From the NCBI GenBank assembly GCA_965206395.1, contig CBDBJK010000037.1, positions 186,001 through 250,000 of the forward strand: a stretch of DNA of 64,000 nt, written 5' to 3'. Under the pieces are notes generated by a model. That model searched no databases. It had not been told where the DNA came from and saw nothing but the letters and a program-made list of their open reading frames with translations. Position 1 is the stretch's first letter. Each line of letters begins with the position of its first letter. This DNA comes from CBDBJK01 sp965206395 (lineage in GTDB: Bacteria > Chloroflexota > Dehalococcoidia > Lucifugimonadales > CATOSD01). The position numbers and the translations under genes were made by a program. Positions 1-9,194 of this stretch are shown here, one piece after another.

Positions 1-1261
1 GCGTTCTAGCTACAGAGTTCAACCACATGGCCAGACAGGTGGCAGACCGAACGCGAGAGATGGAGAAACTGGAGGAACTCGGGCGCGCGATCATCAATGG
101 CCCTCCAGATGCATCGACTCTGCCTGAGGTGTTGAGTGAGCATGTTCCCGCCATGTTCCCAGATAGTGGGATTGAGATCCGCATCTTCCCCGATCAGACC
201 TTGTTTCGCGATCGGGATGATCGACCGCCGATTACCGCTTCGGCGTGGGAGTGGCTGGCCACGAAGTCCGAGGCATTATTCATCCCACAGGGAGAGTCTT
301 TCCCCTGGGATGAATAACCAACGCCCGCCGCGGTGGTTGTGACCCCCATTCTTAACGTGGAAACGAAAGAGCCGATAGGGGGATCCATCTGACGCCTGGT
401 AGCGACCCAGATGCTGCTCCAAATCTGCTACCTGCGGTACAATCCCTCGCGACGCAGATTGCTTCGGCACTGGAAAGTGCAAGGGTCTTTGCCCAGGAAC
501 TTGCCCATGAGAGTGTGGCTCGAGAGTTGGCATTGGCCGGACAAATACAAGCGACTTTCCTTCCCGACAATCTGCCAAATGTTCCTGGCTGGCAGTTAAT
601 TGCAATGCTTAAGCCGGCTAGAGAGACATCTGGAGATTTCTACGACGTCATTCCTCTGCCAAGCGGGCGGTTGGGAATACTAATCGCAGATGTAGCTGAC
701 AAAGGCACCGGGGTTGCATTGTATATGGCCTTGAGTCGCACGCTCATCCGCACCTACGCCGTCGAATACGACACTCAGCCTGAGCTTACGCTCAGTGCCG
801 CGAACCGCCGGATACTGACGGATACTCGTGCTGGCCTGTTCGTCACGGTCTTCTACGGTGTCCTCGATCCATCATCCGGAGAGTTGATATATTGTAATGC
901 CGGGCACAACCCACCGTATCTCCTCAGTAGCCGAAACGGGAATGCCATCCAGGAATTGGACAGAACGGGAGTGCCGTTGGGCATACTCGATGACGGGACA
1001 TGGCAACAAGGCACCGCTCATCTCGCCCCCGGTGATGTGTTGTTGCTGTATACCGACGGCATCACCGAAGCGCAGAACGCACAAGAAGCTTTCTTCGACG
1101 AAGAGAGGTTACGGGAGATTGTTCGCGCCAGTGCGGGGCGTTCGGCTCTGGATATACAGGATGGCTTGATCGCACAGGTCGACGCCTTCGTGGGCGACGC
1201 ACCCCAGTCTGATGACATTACTTTGATGGTCGTCGTCCGCCGCTCGGCAGAAGAATGTTGA
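1..1261 (+). pseudogene. Broken HAMP-GAF-SpoIIE (PP2C) serine phosphatase, left end cut by window
   Basis: This is the C-terminal part of a RsbU/SpoIIE-type protein phosphatase, a family that dephosphorylates anti-sigma antagonist proteins. The frame is open from base 3 and opens with the end of a HAMP-like linker (EFNHMARQV), followed by a GAF-like region. TAA at 315-317 interrupts the GAF region. The same frame continues (TPILNVETKEP) to a run of five G at 378-382, after which the protein continues in frame 2 (from about 380), so a 1-nt indel lies there. The catalytic domain (about 515-1258) is complete: SGDFYDV, IADVADKGTG, GHNPP, LLYTDGITEA and SDDITLMVV are the acidic metal-binding PP2C motifs. 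GTG at 515 could restart the catalytic part, but it lies inside the helix linker (ALESARVFAQ upstream). Probably a pseudogene; a sequencing indel cannot be excluded. Confidence 0.8.
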
Positions 1262-1358
1262 CATATATCGAACCTCGTTGGTCGAGAGGGCGAAACTATC
1301 GTCGGCCTTGTTCTCCCCACCAGCCACGATGACGAATGAGGCGTAGTGCTGCGAGATG

Positions 1359-1815
1359 TCATAGGATTTGCGATAAGAACAGCTTTGTTCGTTCGTGCTG
1401 AGGGTTGTCGAAGATATCCTTTGGCGTGCCATGCTCCACGATGTTTCCATCGTCGAACATCATCAATCGGTCGGCAACTTCTCTCGCAAAACCCATCTCG
1501 TGTGTAACCACGATCATCGTTATGCCAGACGCAGCCAACTCTCGCATGACGTCCAACACCTCTTTGATCATCTCCGGGTCTAGGGCAGACGTAGGTTCGT
1601 CGAACAGCATGATTTTAAGCTGCATGGCGAGAGCGCGGGCGATGGCAACCCTCTGTTGCTATCCGCCGGAAAGCTGAGTAGGGTACTTGTCGGCCTGCTC
1701 TGGAATACCCACTCGCTCCAGTAGCTCCATAGCCACTTCATGCGCTCGCTCACGGGGCCACTTCCGAACCCAGGTGGGGGCAGAGTAATGTTTTGCAGGA
1801 CTGTTAGATGGGGAA
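1359..1815 (-). pseudogene. aapP: aapP-like amino-acid ABC transporter ATPase remnant
   Basis: This is the C-terminal two thirds of the ATPase of a polar/general L-amino-acid ABC transporter. It begins without its Walker A region at FPHLTVLQN, directly fused to permease sequence. A frameshift at the C-run near 1781-1786 moves the frame (TWVRKWPRE follows in the other frame). The signature motif then reads LSGG, stop, QQR: TAG at 1659-1661 replaces the usual Gln. Walker B and D-loop (LFDEPTSALDP) and the H-loop region (VVTHEMGFA) follow intact to the stop at 1359. With no Walker A it cannot be a working ATPase. Three independent lesions make this a confident pseudogene. Confidence 0.87.
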
Positions 1816-2239
1816 AGAAGAAGAGCTGCACTAGAAGGGGAATGTTACGGAAGGTCTCGACATAGACAGCGGCCATCTTGCTGATGAGCCAATTGGTGGA
1901 ACCCCGAGCCACGCCTATGGCGAAACCCAGGATGGCGGCTAACATGATGCCCACCAGCGCTACCTTGAGAGTGTTAACTATCCCTACGATGAAGGCGTAC
2001 CCGAACGAGGCGGATTCCTCGTACTCAATGAGCGACTCCGCGATAGGAAAACCGGCCTCCTGATCTAGGAACCCGAATCCCAATGACAAGCCTCGTCTGT
2101 CGGCGGCGTCGAGGAAATTGCCGATGAAGAAGACGACAAAGGACACTACGACGATGACGGATACGACTTGGGCGACACCTTGCAATACTCGAACGTTCCG
2201 CCAAAGTGGGATACCGTCATAAGTGAGTAGGCGATTCAA
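1811..2239 (-). pseudogene. aapQ: aapQ-like amino-acid ABC permease, N-terminal half only
   Basis: About 140 codons of the first permease of a general L-amino-acid ABC transporter. A first membrane segment lies at about residues 20-42 (VVSVIVVVSFVVFFIGNF), then the periplasmic stretch with LGFGFLDQEAGFPI, then membrane segments and the start of the conserved loop (ETFRNIPLLVQLFFF). At that point the sequence passes straight into ATPase sequence without a stop, so the second half of AapQ, all of AapM and the start of AapP are missing. The apparent start is TTG at 2239, 82 bp after aapJ and in the same direction. The order aapJ-aapQ-(aapM)-aapP is the standard one, so an internal deletion explains the fusion. 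Confidence 0.85.
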
Positions 2240-2320
2240 AACATTAACCTCAATACGTCAATGCCTTGAATCGCCCGAAGTCGATCGTGTCTGAACATGC
2301 CTACTTTGCTGCAACCAGGC

Positions 2321-3373
2321 CTATTTGAGAGGTGGCGCGTAGATCAGACCACCATTGGTCCAAAGCTTATTGAGGCCGCGTGGCAGAGCAAATGCAATGC
2401 CTTGAGGCCCCATGTATCGGTTGTAGATTTCGCCGTAATTGCCAACTGCCTTGAGGACATCCACAGCAAAGCCCGCCTTCAGGCCAAGGTCGGATTGGCC
2501 GAACTCGCCCGTTGCGCCTAACATGCGTCGAATCTGGATATTGTCGCTGCTGAGCATTGAGTCCACATTCGCCTGAGTAATATTCAGTTCCTCAGCGTTG
2601 ATGAGAACGAACATAACCGTCTTCACGAGGTCAAACCACTGGTCATCGCCGTGGGCAACCACCGGCGCCAGCGGTTCCTTTGAGATTGTCTCAGGCAAGA
2701 TTACATGGGCGTCTGATTCCGCAAACCCGTTCCTGATAGCCGCTAGCTGAGACTTGTCGCTAGTTGTAACGTCGCAACGGCCTTGCTCGTATACGTCATA
2801 CACGGTGGCGGTGTCCTCAAAGATCACAGCATCGAATGACATGTTGTTCTGACGGAAAAAGTCCGCCATATTCGACTCGGTCGTCGTACCGCCGGTCACG
2901 CAGACAGTTGTTCCATCCAGATCGAGGGCGCTGTTGAAACCGGTGTCCTTGCGGGTCATGAAGCCCTGACCATCATAGAACATTGTAATGGTATAGTTGC
3001 CCCACTGCGCATCTCGAGTCGATGTCCATGAGACGTTACGAGATAGTATGTCGACCTCGCCAGCTTGAATAGTTGGCCCCCGCTCTGAAGCAGTGATGGG
3101 CACTATTTGCAGGGCGCTCGCATCGCCGAAGATTGCGGCGGCCACCGCGCGACAGAGATCGATGTCGAAGCCAAGGTTGTTGCCCGCCGGGTCCAGGTAT
3201 CCGAAACCAGGCAGGTCGGTGCGACCCGCGCAGATGAGATTACCCCGCTCTTTAACAGTTTCCAGGCGACCATCAGTATTATCCGTCTTTTCATCGTCGT
3301 CTCCACCACAAGCCGCGGCCATGGAGAGCAGAACCATCAGGCCAACTAAAATCGCGAAGTTTTTCCGATTCAT
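2321..3373 (-). CDS. aapJ: AapJ-type general L-amino-acid ABC transporter substrate-binding lipoprotein
   Basis: Extracellular binding protein, 350 residues, normal for the AapJ/BztA family. I chose ATG at 3373 over an upstream in-frame ATG at 3430 because AGAAGGAC sits just before it and it opens a proper lipoprotein signal peptide: MNRKN, a hydrophobic stretch, then LSMAAACGG with Cys as lipidation site. An acidic linker follows (DDDEKTDN). The solute-binding fold shows GNLICAGRTDLPGFGYLD and GFDIDLCRAVAAAIFGD near the N-terminus, and the RNVSWTSTRDAQW and VCVTGGTTTESN segments typical of AapJ. It is the first gene of an operon whose permease and ATPase genes are wrecked downstream, so it may still be made but has no transporter here to serve. 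Confidence 0.92.
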   Translation of the reverse strand: MNRKNFAILVGLMVLLSMAAACGGDDDEKTDNTDGRLETVKERGNLICAGRTDLPGFGYLDPAGNNLGFDIDLCRAVAAAIFGDASALQIVPITASERGPTIQAGEVDILSRNVSWTSTRDAQWGNYTITMFYDGQGFMTRKDTGFNSALDLDGTTVCVTGGTTTESNMADFFRQNNMSFDAVIFEDTATVYDVYEQGRCDVTTSDKSQLAAIRNGFAESDAHVILPETISKEPLAPVVAHGDDQWFDLVKTVMFVLINAEELNITQANVDSMLSSDNIQIRRMLGATGEFGQSDLGLKAGFAVDVLKAVGNYGEIYNRYMGPQGIAFALPRGLNKLWTNGGLIYAPPLK

Positions 3374-3430
3374 GTCCTTCTCTTTGTCAATATTCCTTGA
3401 CTGAGTTTTCTTGGCGACTCCGCATAACAT

Positions 3431-3660
3431 TTGCAGAATAAAACCGGATCAGTCTCGTAATTTCCTTTGTCACGGTGCGCGTGAGTATGTACATGAGGTT
3501 ACCAGGGACTTGTCAAAAATCCAACCCACGTATATCATAAGGTAAGTTGGCAACTCAACATATTCTTGGGGCCAAAGGGCGGGGCTTAAACACCATGTGA
3601 TTTCAGGAACATGCCGAATGGTCATAAAGGGCAATTACTGACCTCTGCATAAAGAGCTAA
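3431..3660. other. Intergenic stretch upstream of aapJ
   Basis: About 230 bases between the aapJ start and the IS630 relic. I see no coding potential, RNA gene or clear hairpin. The aapJ promoter should be at the left end of this stretch, but no convincing -35/-10 pair is obvious. Confidence 0.4.
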
Positions 3661-3880
3661 CGTAATTGAGCCTGATCGATACAGGCGGTGATGACGTCAA
3701 CTCTGTGCCTCATCCTCTCTTTGGCTTTTCGAATCTCATAACGCAGTTCAGGGATGCTCTGGCAAGCAAGAATCTTTAATTCGACTCGCTTCAGATAGTT
3801 CCAAACACTCTCATCGGGGTTCAGTTCCGAAGCATAAGCGGGTAACTGCTCAATGTGGATTCGAGCCGCGAAGGGTCAAT
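3661..3880 (-). pseudogene. IS630-type transposase C-terminal fragment
   Basis: The minus strand encodes RIHIEQLPAYASELNPDE followed by SVWNYLKRVEL, the end of a DDE_3/IS630 transposase, where the last catalytic Glu follows ELNP. The reading continues through KERMRHRVDV to about 3665. No upstream catalytic Asp region is present and no terminal repeats could be found. It is a relic of about 70 codons that abuts an integrase stub. It differs from the two complete IS630 elements in this window (those have the SWLNMAE form of the motif), so it belongs to another IS630 subgroup. Confidence 0.8.
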
Positions 3881-3957
3881 TGGATTTTGCCTTCCGTACG
3901 ACACGTGGTAAGATAGTGCTGAGCAAGCCTTTCTAGGGGTGTGTCTTTCTTGTTCAT
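3850..3957 (-). pseudogene. Tyrosine-recombinase (integrase) N-terminal stub
   Basis: ATG at 3957 opens MNKKDTPLERLAQHYL and TTCRTEGK. This has the look of the first helix of an N-terminal SAM-like core-binding domain of XerC/D-type integrases. After about 24 codons the sequence leaves that family and runs into the IS630 relic; the chance frame stops at 3850. AGGAG is placed just ahead of the start. Its position, about 190 bp from a tRNA-Arg gene, is where an integrase of a tRNA-targeting element would lie. The fragment is short, so the family call is an inference. Confidence 0.45.
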
Positions 3958-4146
3958 GGTCTCCTAGCGACTTTTTCTTTTGCCCATAATAAAAAAACCC
4001 TCCTTCACGTGCAAATATTCGTGATGAGAGTGTGCAGAGACCGTGATGTTAGGGTGATGTTCCAGTGATCACTCGATCGAGCGAAACCGCGACTCTTTTG
4101 CGCTTTTCCGATACCTCCCAATAGGCCTTGCGCCAATCTATAATAC

Positions 4147-4222
4147 GCCCCTGTAGCTCAGGCGGATAGAGCAACGGTTTCCTAAACCGTGTGCCCCGGT
4201 TCGAGTCCGGGCAGGGGTACCA
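4147..4222 (+). tRNA. tRNA-Arg (anticodon CCT)
   Basis: A 76-nt cloverleaf can be folded by hand. The acceptor stem is GCCCCTG paired with CAGGGGT (4212-4218, one G-U). D arm GCTC/GAGC. Anticodon arm ACGGT, loop TTCCTAA, ACCGT. T arm CCGGTTCGAGTCCGG. Discriminator A and an encoded CCA end at 4222. The anticodon CCT reads AGG (Arg). A rho-independent hairpin follows 23 bases later. tRNA-Arg genes are common integration sites, and the region downstream is accessory in character. Confidence 0.95.
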
Positions 4223-4244
4223 CTTATTTTGCCCTTAATAGACA

Positions 4245-4276
4245 GGGGCAGCGCTAATACCACTGCCCCTTTGCTT
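4245..4276 (+). terminator. Rho-independent terminator after tRNA-Arg
   Basis: GGGGCAG (4245-4251) pairs with CTGCCCC (4263-4269) around an 11-nt loop and is followed by TTTGCTTTT. It fits termination of the tRNA-Arg transcript. Confidence 0.75.
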
Positions 4277-4300
4277 TTCTGTTTAGGTCTACTTTGTCCA

Positions 4301-5220
4301 CTATTGTCCACTATCTTGTTTTTTGGCTCGGTGACGCCTTGTCCTGTTGCGTGCAGCACATAGGCTAACAGCACGGTTACGATTGCCATATCGAGCTTGT
4401 AGTTTGTGGTCTTCCGGTGCCGGGCAGAACTGCGAGCGTTTATCGGTTCGCTCGTAATAAGAGCCACATTCTTTGCATATGGCAATGCTAGTCCGACTCG
4501 TAACCAGATTAGCTAAGTGACACCATATCGCCTCAATGAGCGTGCCAGCCTCGAATCTCTGAGAAAACCAGGGATATAGCTGCTTCACGCGGGCCTCGTT
4601 CGGCTCTGCCATATCGGGGTTTAGAACCACATCCTGCCTTACACCAACTATGTTCAAGGCGACTATCTCGGAGATCGCGTCCGCAACAACCACACCCTCG
4701 TAAAACCATAACTCATCATCGGCAGGGTATCGATAACGCTTCAAGTCATCTACGCCAGTATAGAGCACCATTCCTGACCTGCAAGCAAACCACGTCTTTC
4801 CTGCCGATTCTTCGCCCTCGTATGCCTTCACATCAGAACTTAGGAATTTTTCCCAAGCGGTCTTCAGAGCGTTGAAGTCGTTGTTCTATAGCGCGTCGTG
4901 GAGGCGCAGCACATTCTGGATGGTATATGCGTGTGACCATATAAAGTCCAGCGGGTCGTCGCCGTAGTACGGCTTTACAGCGTCATCCTGGATGGGGTCT
5001 AGCCCCAGCAGGCCCCATTTCTGAACGAAAGACAATGCCTCTTCTTTATCTCCACATTCAGCCTTCGCCAGTTCAAGAGGATATCTCCATCAAAGAGTGT
5101 ATTTTCGTGCTGGCGTTCGATTCTGACATCCTCACCAAGCCCGAAGTGCATCAAGCGCTCTCTAGGTTCAAACGTTTTCTTGAAGGTCGTAGGATTCAGC
5201 GCGAGTTTGCTGAATGGCAA
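4301..5220 (-). pseudogene. Broken zinc-ribbon protein of unknown function
   Basis: Reading on the minus strand from TTG at 5220, the sequence gives MPFSKLALNPTTFKKTFEPR and onward. It changes frame near 5065-5085 into ELAKAECGDKEEALSF and VQKWGLLGL, then meets TAG at 4886-4888 (LHDAL, stop, NNDFNALK). After that it is open to 4301. The C-terminal part has a CKECGSYYERTDKRSQFCP zinc-binding pattern (C-x2-C and a distal CP) followed by a basic tail. Proteins with this plan are accessory genes of unknown function; I do not know its role. One frameshift and one nonsense codon in a frame that otherwise reads well point to a recent pseudogene. There is no good ribosome-binding site, and the start is uncertain. 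Confidence 0.65.
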
Positions 5221-5326
5221 TTGACAATTTCAGCAAGTGGTCGGAGAACGGGCCACCCCAGCATAGTGCGCGCAATAGACAATGGATTCCATCTGGGGAA
5301 TACTGTTTTAGGAAAGGAGCAGATCC

Positions 5327-5745
5327 ATGAGTTCGATCAAAGAGAAGGCTGAATAGTTCTTTGATGCCTGTGAGACTGGAAAGGGATGGGAGACATGTCG
5401 GCAGTACTGCCGCCCGCAGGCGACATTTTCGGCCCAGGCGGATGCGCTTGCTGGAGTCGATACCCTTGAGGCCTACACGGAGTGGATGAAGGATTTGCTC
5501 ATACCCGTGCCCGACGGCCACTACGAGGTGCGTTCGTTCGCCGTGGACGAGGATCGGAACAACGTGGCGGCATACGGCGTATTCCGAGGTACTCATACTG
5601 GCAGGGTGGACCTGTGCCTCCGACGGGAAAGCGAGTGGAGGCGGACTATGTCTACATCATGGAGTTCGAGGGCGACCTGATCCGCAACATGACAAAGGTT
5701 TGGAACGACGGAGTTAGTCTGAAGCAGCTCGGCTGGATGCAGTAA
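5327..5745 (+). pseudogene. Broken SnoaL/NTF2-like protein
   Basis: ATG at 5327 follows GGAAAGGAG and opens MSSIKEKAE. TAG at 5354-5356 interrupts it, and the same frame continues FFDACETGKGWE through TEWMKDLLIPVPDGHYEVRS to VFRGTHTG. Near 5605 the frame shifts by one base to GGPVPPTGKRVEADYVYIME and ends at LKQLGWMQ (5745). The reconstructed protein is about 138 residues, the usual size of a SnoaL-like/NTF2-fold protein, whose members bind or turn over small ligands in a cone-shaped pocket. Both lesions are single events, so the gene died recently or carries sequence errors. Confidence 0.8.
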
Positions 5746-5992
5746 GGCCAGAGGTCTTCTCGAACAGAGGACGATTGTTGACAGATAGCGAGCAGACACC
5801 AAATGCATTCTAAGAGCGTCTAACAAAATCCTTAATGGAATAGAAAGCGAAAGCAGATAATGGCACAAGCTATGGTGAGAAAAGCTTCATGTATGTCTGC
5901 CCTCCGTTCATATCGAACACGTAAGCGTCGAAACTGATGAAGCCAACTCGCAGTCGGCTTCCAAACCCCTCGACTTTGTCAGTCCGCTTGGT

Positions 5993-7385
5993 ATGCTCAC
6001 ATTCGGCACTACATACAACAGTGACGATTTCCTCAATAGGTCATTTAGAGGGGCGATAGACGAGATGCGGATCTATCGGCGACTTCTGTCGTCCGACGAG
6101 ATAGAGCAGCTATTCACAGATTCGAGTCGGTCATTGGAGCTGACATTCGACGATCCGCCCGGACAGCTCGAATTTGAAGATAGCTCGGTTAACGGTCTTG
6201 CTGGAAACTGCGACGATGAAAGTGTTTGCCCTGACAGCGGCATCCTAGGGCGCAGCAACCAGTCGGCAAGATTCGACGGAGACGACTTCCTGCGGCTCTC
6301 GAGCAACGCAGAGCTTTTGGGATTAGAAGACGCGAACTTCACCGCAATGGCCTGGGTCAAGCTCGCTCCCGAAGGTTCTGGAAACCGGACCATTCTCGGC
6401 ACCAATAGCTCATCATCGAGACAAGGGCTGCAACTGATGGTTGATGGCAATAACAGGCCCTTTATGGGATTTAGTGGCGGCTCCGAACTGACGGCGAGCA
6501 TTATATTCGAACCAGACAAGCGGTACCATCTCGCCTGGCGATACCACCTCAATGAACCAAACGAAAATGGAGGTCTGGATGATGTCAAACAGTCCGCCAT
6601 ATTCGTCAACGGAATCAATGTAGGATCACTTACCGGCGTCGAGCACTTCCGAGGTACGGGCCAGGTAGTCGTCGGTCGTTCTGCGAACGACAACTATTTC
6701 CAGGGAATGATCGATCACCTGGTCGTCGTCCAGACCGGCTCAATGTAGAAGAAATCCAGGCGATAATGAACGAGGCCCCACTACTAAACCTCCACCTGGA
6801 CGAGGGCCTGCTTGACGACAGCGGCTCCGGCGAGAGGACCACGAGTTTCGCCGACGACAGCCACATCGATATTGACACCAACTGCGTTGGCACCAACTGC
6901 CCCGTTGCCGGTGCCAAATGCCAGATGCGTGAGGCGCTGTTGTTCAACGGTGGTGGATTTGGAGCGCTCGGCAAGTTGTTCGTCGCGGCTAACGACGCGT
7001 ATTCTGTGGACGAATTCAGTGTCGGCCTCTGGGTCAATCCGACTGAATTTACCACTGGCCCCTTGATTTTCGGGAGAGCCAATTGCTGCGCATCCACGCC
7101 GCATACGTTTGCGCTGCAGACTGACTCTTCGGTTGAGGGCGAGGAAAACAAGATCGTCTTCGAACTCGCGCAAGATTCCTCGCGCACACCAATCGAGGTG
7201 CTGTCAGCCGGTCCCTTCGCAGATTTCAAGAATCAATGGACCCACCTGATGGTAACGTACGACGGGTCCACCGCCGTGTTGTATGTCAATGGAAGCGAGA
7301 AGGTGTCAGCAAACGCAACACTGCCCTCTGCCTGCGCAAACGACAGGCATGGAATGATGGTAGCCAGAGGGTTTGGAGAGGGATA
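5993..7385 (+). pseudogene. Broken LamG (concanavalin A-like) multi-domain protein fragment
   Basis: This is part of a large extracellular protein built from LamG/laminin-G-like jelly-roll domains. The frame is open upstream to 5879 without a start, so the N-terminus is lost. RSFRGAIDEMRIYRRLL is the typical last strand of one LamG unit. A second unit runs from LEFEDSSVNG to the GMIDHLVVV segment. Near 6728-6733 a 1-nt shift occurs (the old frame ends at 6748), and DRLNVEEIQAIMNEAP continues in frame 1. A third unit (LNLHLDEG, FSVGLWV, HLMVTYDG) then breaks off at about 7370-7390, where transposase sequence begins. Such modules usually bind glycans or act in adhesion. No signal peptide or anchor remains. 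Confidence 0.78.
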
Positions 7386-7550
7386 CGTTCCAGTCGCAAG
7401 ATTGAAGAAGCATGCCGCGATCAGATCCCCTTTCTTTGGCTCACAGGCTTTCAGCATCCTGACCGCAACACCTTGTGGCGATTCTACAAGGCACATCGGC
7501 AAGCGATGCGAAGCCTGTTGAAGTACACGGTGACCACAGCGAGCGAGTAG
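7370..7550 (+). pseudogene. IS1182-like (DUF772) transposase N-terminal fragment
   Basis: In frame 3 the sequence reads SSRKIEEACRDQIPFLWLTG then FQHPDRNTLWRFYKAHRQAM, ending at TAG 7548-7550. This is the DUF772-type N-terminal region of IS1182/IS5-like transposases. It starts in the middle of the domain and joins LamG sequence with no intergenic gap. No terminal repeats or catalytic residues are present, so it is a relic that marks a rearrangement junction. Confidence 0.75.
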
Positions 7551-7839
7551 CGAATAGTAGCCATGCGAATTTTCTGTTTTTGGAAGGTTGGTGATTGGGA
7601 AAAAGTTAATAAACAGGGGAAACTGACAGGTGTCTCAGCTCTATAACCGTAGATGTCTCTCAGACAATGAGTTAAATAAGACAAGCAAGCGACGGAGTCC
7701 TTTGAAATCCGACCCTCTGAGTATCGTTAAATTAGGTGATTTTCTGGCATATTACTTTTCCTGAAGAGTTGCCCAGCATCCAGTTTATAATGCGGTGTAA
7801 GTCGATTGTGCTCTTCTGAGAGATCTGATTTTCTTGGGG
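7551..7839. other. Non-coding stretch between transposase relic and tRNA relic
   Basis: I see no gene here. The sequence is more A/T-rich than its neighbours and may be further mobile-element debris, but I could not assign it. Confidence 0.4.
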
Positions 7840-7889
7840 CCTGCTTTAGTAGCAGAAGGTCGCTGGTTCAACCCCAGTCACCCCGACCA
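7840..7889 (+). other. 3'-half tRNA-Pro-like relic, possible attachment-site remnant
   Basis: The 50 bases read like the 3' half of a bacterial tRNA-Pro. A degraded anticodon arm (CTGC, loop TTTAGTA, GCAG) is followed by the variable region AAGGTC, a T arm GCTGG TTCAACC CCAGT, an acceptor strand CACCCCG, discriminator A and CCA. No D arm or 5' acceptor strand is found upstream, so it is not a full tRNA. A tRNA 3' half is the classic footprint left by integration of an element at a tRNA gene. Confidence 0.65.
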
Positions 7890-8023
7890 ACATCACTCGC
7901 AGTCTTGAGCGCGCGTCGCATCCAGGCCTCTCAGATGAGCAGCCATGGCGACACTTGCCGTTAGCTCGTTGTGGTCGGCTCGTTGGCAAGCTCTTCGGGC
8001 AGGTCGGCGGGCGGATGAACATC
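7890..8023. other. Short intergenic region before the minus-strand catabolic block
   Basis: Nothing recognisable; no ORF or strong hairpin. Confidence 0.4.
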
Positions 8024-9040
8024 TCACAGCGCGGGGATTACTTCTTCTCCCATTAGCCTGATGGAACGCATCAATTTCTCATGCTCGATTCCGCCGAACA
8101 TCATCCAGTTGCTTATGTGCGTCACGCCTATGGCGGCCAGGCTCTTGAATTTCTCGATGACGGTATCGGGACTCCCAAAGAATGTCCTGTCCAGATAGCT
8201 TTCGTCGTCTAGTTCTCCCTCGAATGGGCCGGCCTGCACTCTGCCATTGATGACATCCTGGCGGTTCAACGCACGCTGGGCGCGGGTCTGCCACTGAGCA
8301 TACTTAACCTGCGCGCGCGCCTCCTCGTCGGTCGGCGCGACGTGGGTCATACACTGCAAGGCTAGCTCCATGCCGTCAATTGGCTTGCCTAGCTCCGTCA
8401 ACGCATGTGTCAAGGTGACCATCTGAGCGCGAATATCTGCTCTACCCGCCATAGCGGATGAGAGAGGCATCATGTCCCTTTCGGCCACCATCCTCAGTGA
8501 GTCGGCGCTAGTTCCTGCCAACCAGAGCGGTGGATGAGGCTTTTGCAGAGGCTTGGGCCACACGGTTATCGGACTACTAATCTTGATGTGCTCGCCGTCA
8601 TATGTAAAGGATTCGTCCTGAGTCCACGCCTTGATAATCACATCAAGGCTCTCGCTGAACCGCTGCCTTGAATCTTCAAGGTCGATGCCGAAGCCACCCA
8701 TCTCATAGGGCTGGTAGCCTCGCCCAACGCCGCACATGAACCTGCCGTCTATGAGATTGTCGAGCACCGCGACTTCCTCCGCCAGGCGAAGCGGCTGCCA
8801 GACGGGAAGAACCAACGCCGCCGTGCCAATCTTGATCCGCTTGGTGCGCTGGCCTATGTATAGCGCCTGAAGAAGCGGGGACGGCGAGTTGCCGTAGTTC
8901 GAGAAATGATGCTCGGCGATCAAGCAGTAGTCGAAGCCTAGCTCCTCTGAGTACTGTACCTGCTCCATGCCCTCCTCGAATAGCGTCTTCCAGTTTCGGA
9001 GTGTGGGATTCGGCCACTCAAGGAACAGTCCAAATTTCAT
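8024..9040 (-). CDS. Luciferase-like (LLM class) flavin-dependent monooxygenase
   Basis: A 338-residue LLM enzyme of the bacterial luciferase superfamily. Such enzymes use FMNH2 or F420H2 to oxidise small organic substrates. I chose ATG at 9040 (MKFGLFLEWP, the normal LLM start) rather than an upstream in-frame ATG at 9088. Family marks are YCLIAEHHFSNYG, the LQALYIGQRTKRIKIG and VLPVWQPLRLAEEVAVLDNL segment, GRFMCGVGRGYQ, PPLWLAGTS, and the C-terminal FFGSPDTVIEKFKSLAAIGV. It is the last gene of the minus-strand catabolic block, after the thioesterase. The substrate cannot be read from sequence. Confidence 0.9.
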   Translation of the reverse strand: MKFGLFLEWPNPTLRNWKTLFEEGMEQVQYSEELGFDYCLIAEHHFSNYGNSPSPLLQALYIGQRTKRIKIGTAALVLPVWQPLRLAEEVAVLDNLIDGRFMCGVGRGYQPYEMGGFGIDLEDSRQRFSESLDVIIKAWTQDESFTYDGEHIKISSPITVWPKPLQKPHPPLWLAGTSADSLRMVAERDMMPLSSAMAGRADIRAQMVTLTHALTELGKPIDGMELALQCMTHVAPTDEEARAQVKYAQWQTRAQRALNRQDVINGRVQAGPFEGELDDESYLDRTFFGSPDTVIEKFKSLAAIGVTHISNWMMFGGIEHEKLMRSIRLMGEEVIPAL

Positions 9041-9147
9041 ATTCTTTTGCTCTCTAATCCAAATTCTAACGGTATTATCGCAATGCACTTATTTTGCAGG
9101 CAGGCGCGCAACCCATTGCAGATTTGAGGACGTGAGGTTGCGACCCG

Positions 9148-9187
9148 CAACCTGCCATCGATGACATCCTGGCGGTTCTACGCGTGC
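9148..9187 (-). repeat. Scrap of a second LLM monooxygenase gene
   Basis: These 40 bases match 8233-8272 inside the LLM gene with a few differences. On the minus strand they encode NRQDVIDGRLR against NRQDVINGRVQ in the intact gene, preceded by a stop. It looks like the leftover of a duplicated LLM gene lost by deletion. Confidence 0.5.
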
Positions 9188-9194
9188 CTCCGGG

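Noticed and set aside
4139..4144. Perfect TATAAT just before the tRNA-Arg gene as its promoter
   Set aside because: It ends two bases before the mature tRNA 5' end, so transcription would start inside the tRNA; no -35 box fits. Probably chance.
5168..5596. 142-codon minus-strand ORF across the Zn-ribbon and SnoaL genes
   Set aside because: Overlaps both better-supported pseudogenes and has no family match.
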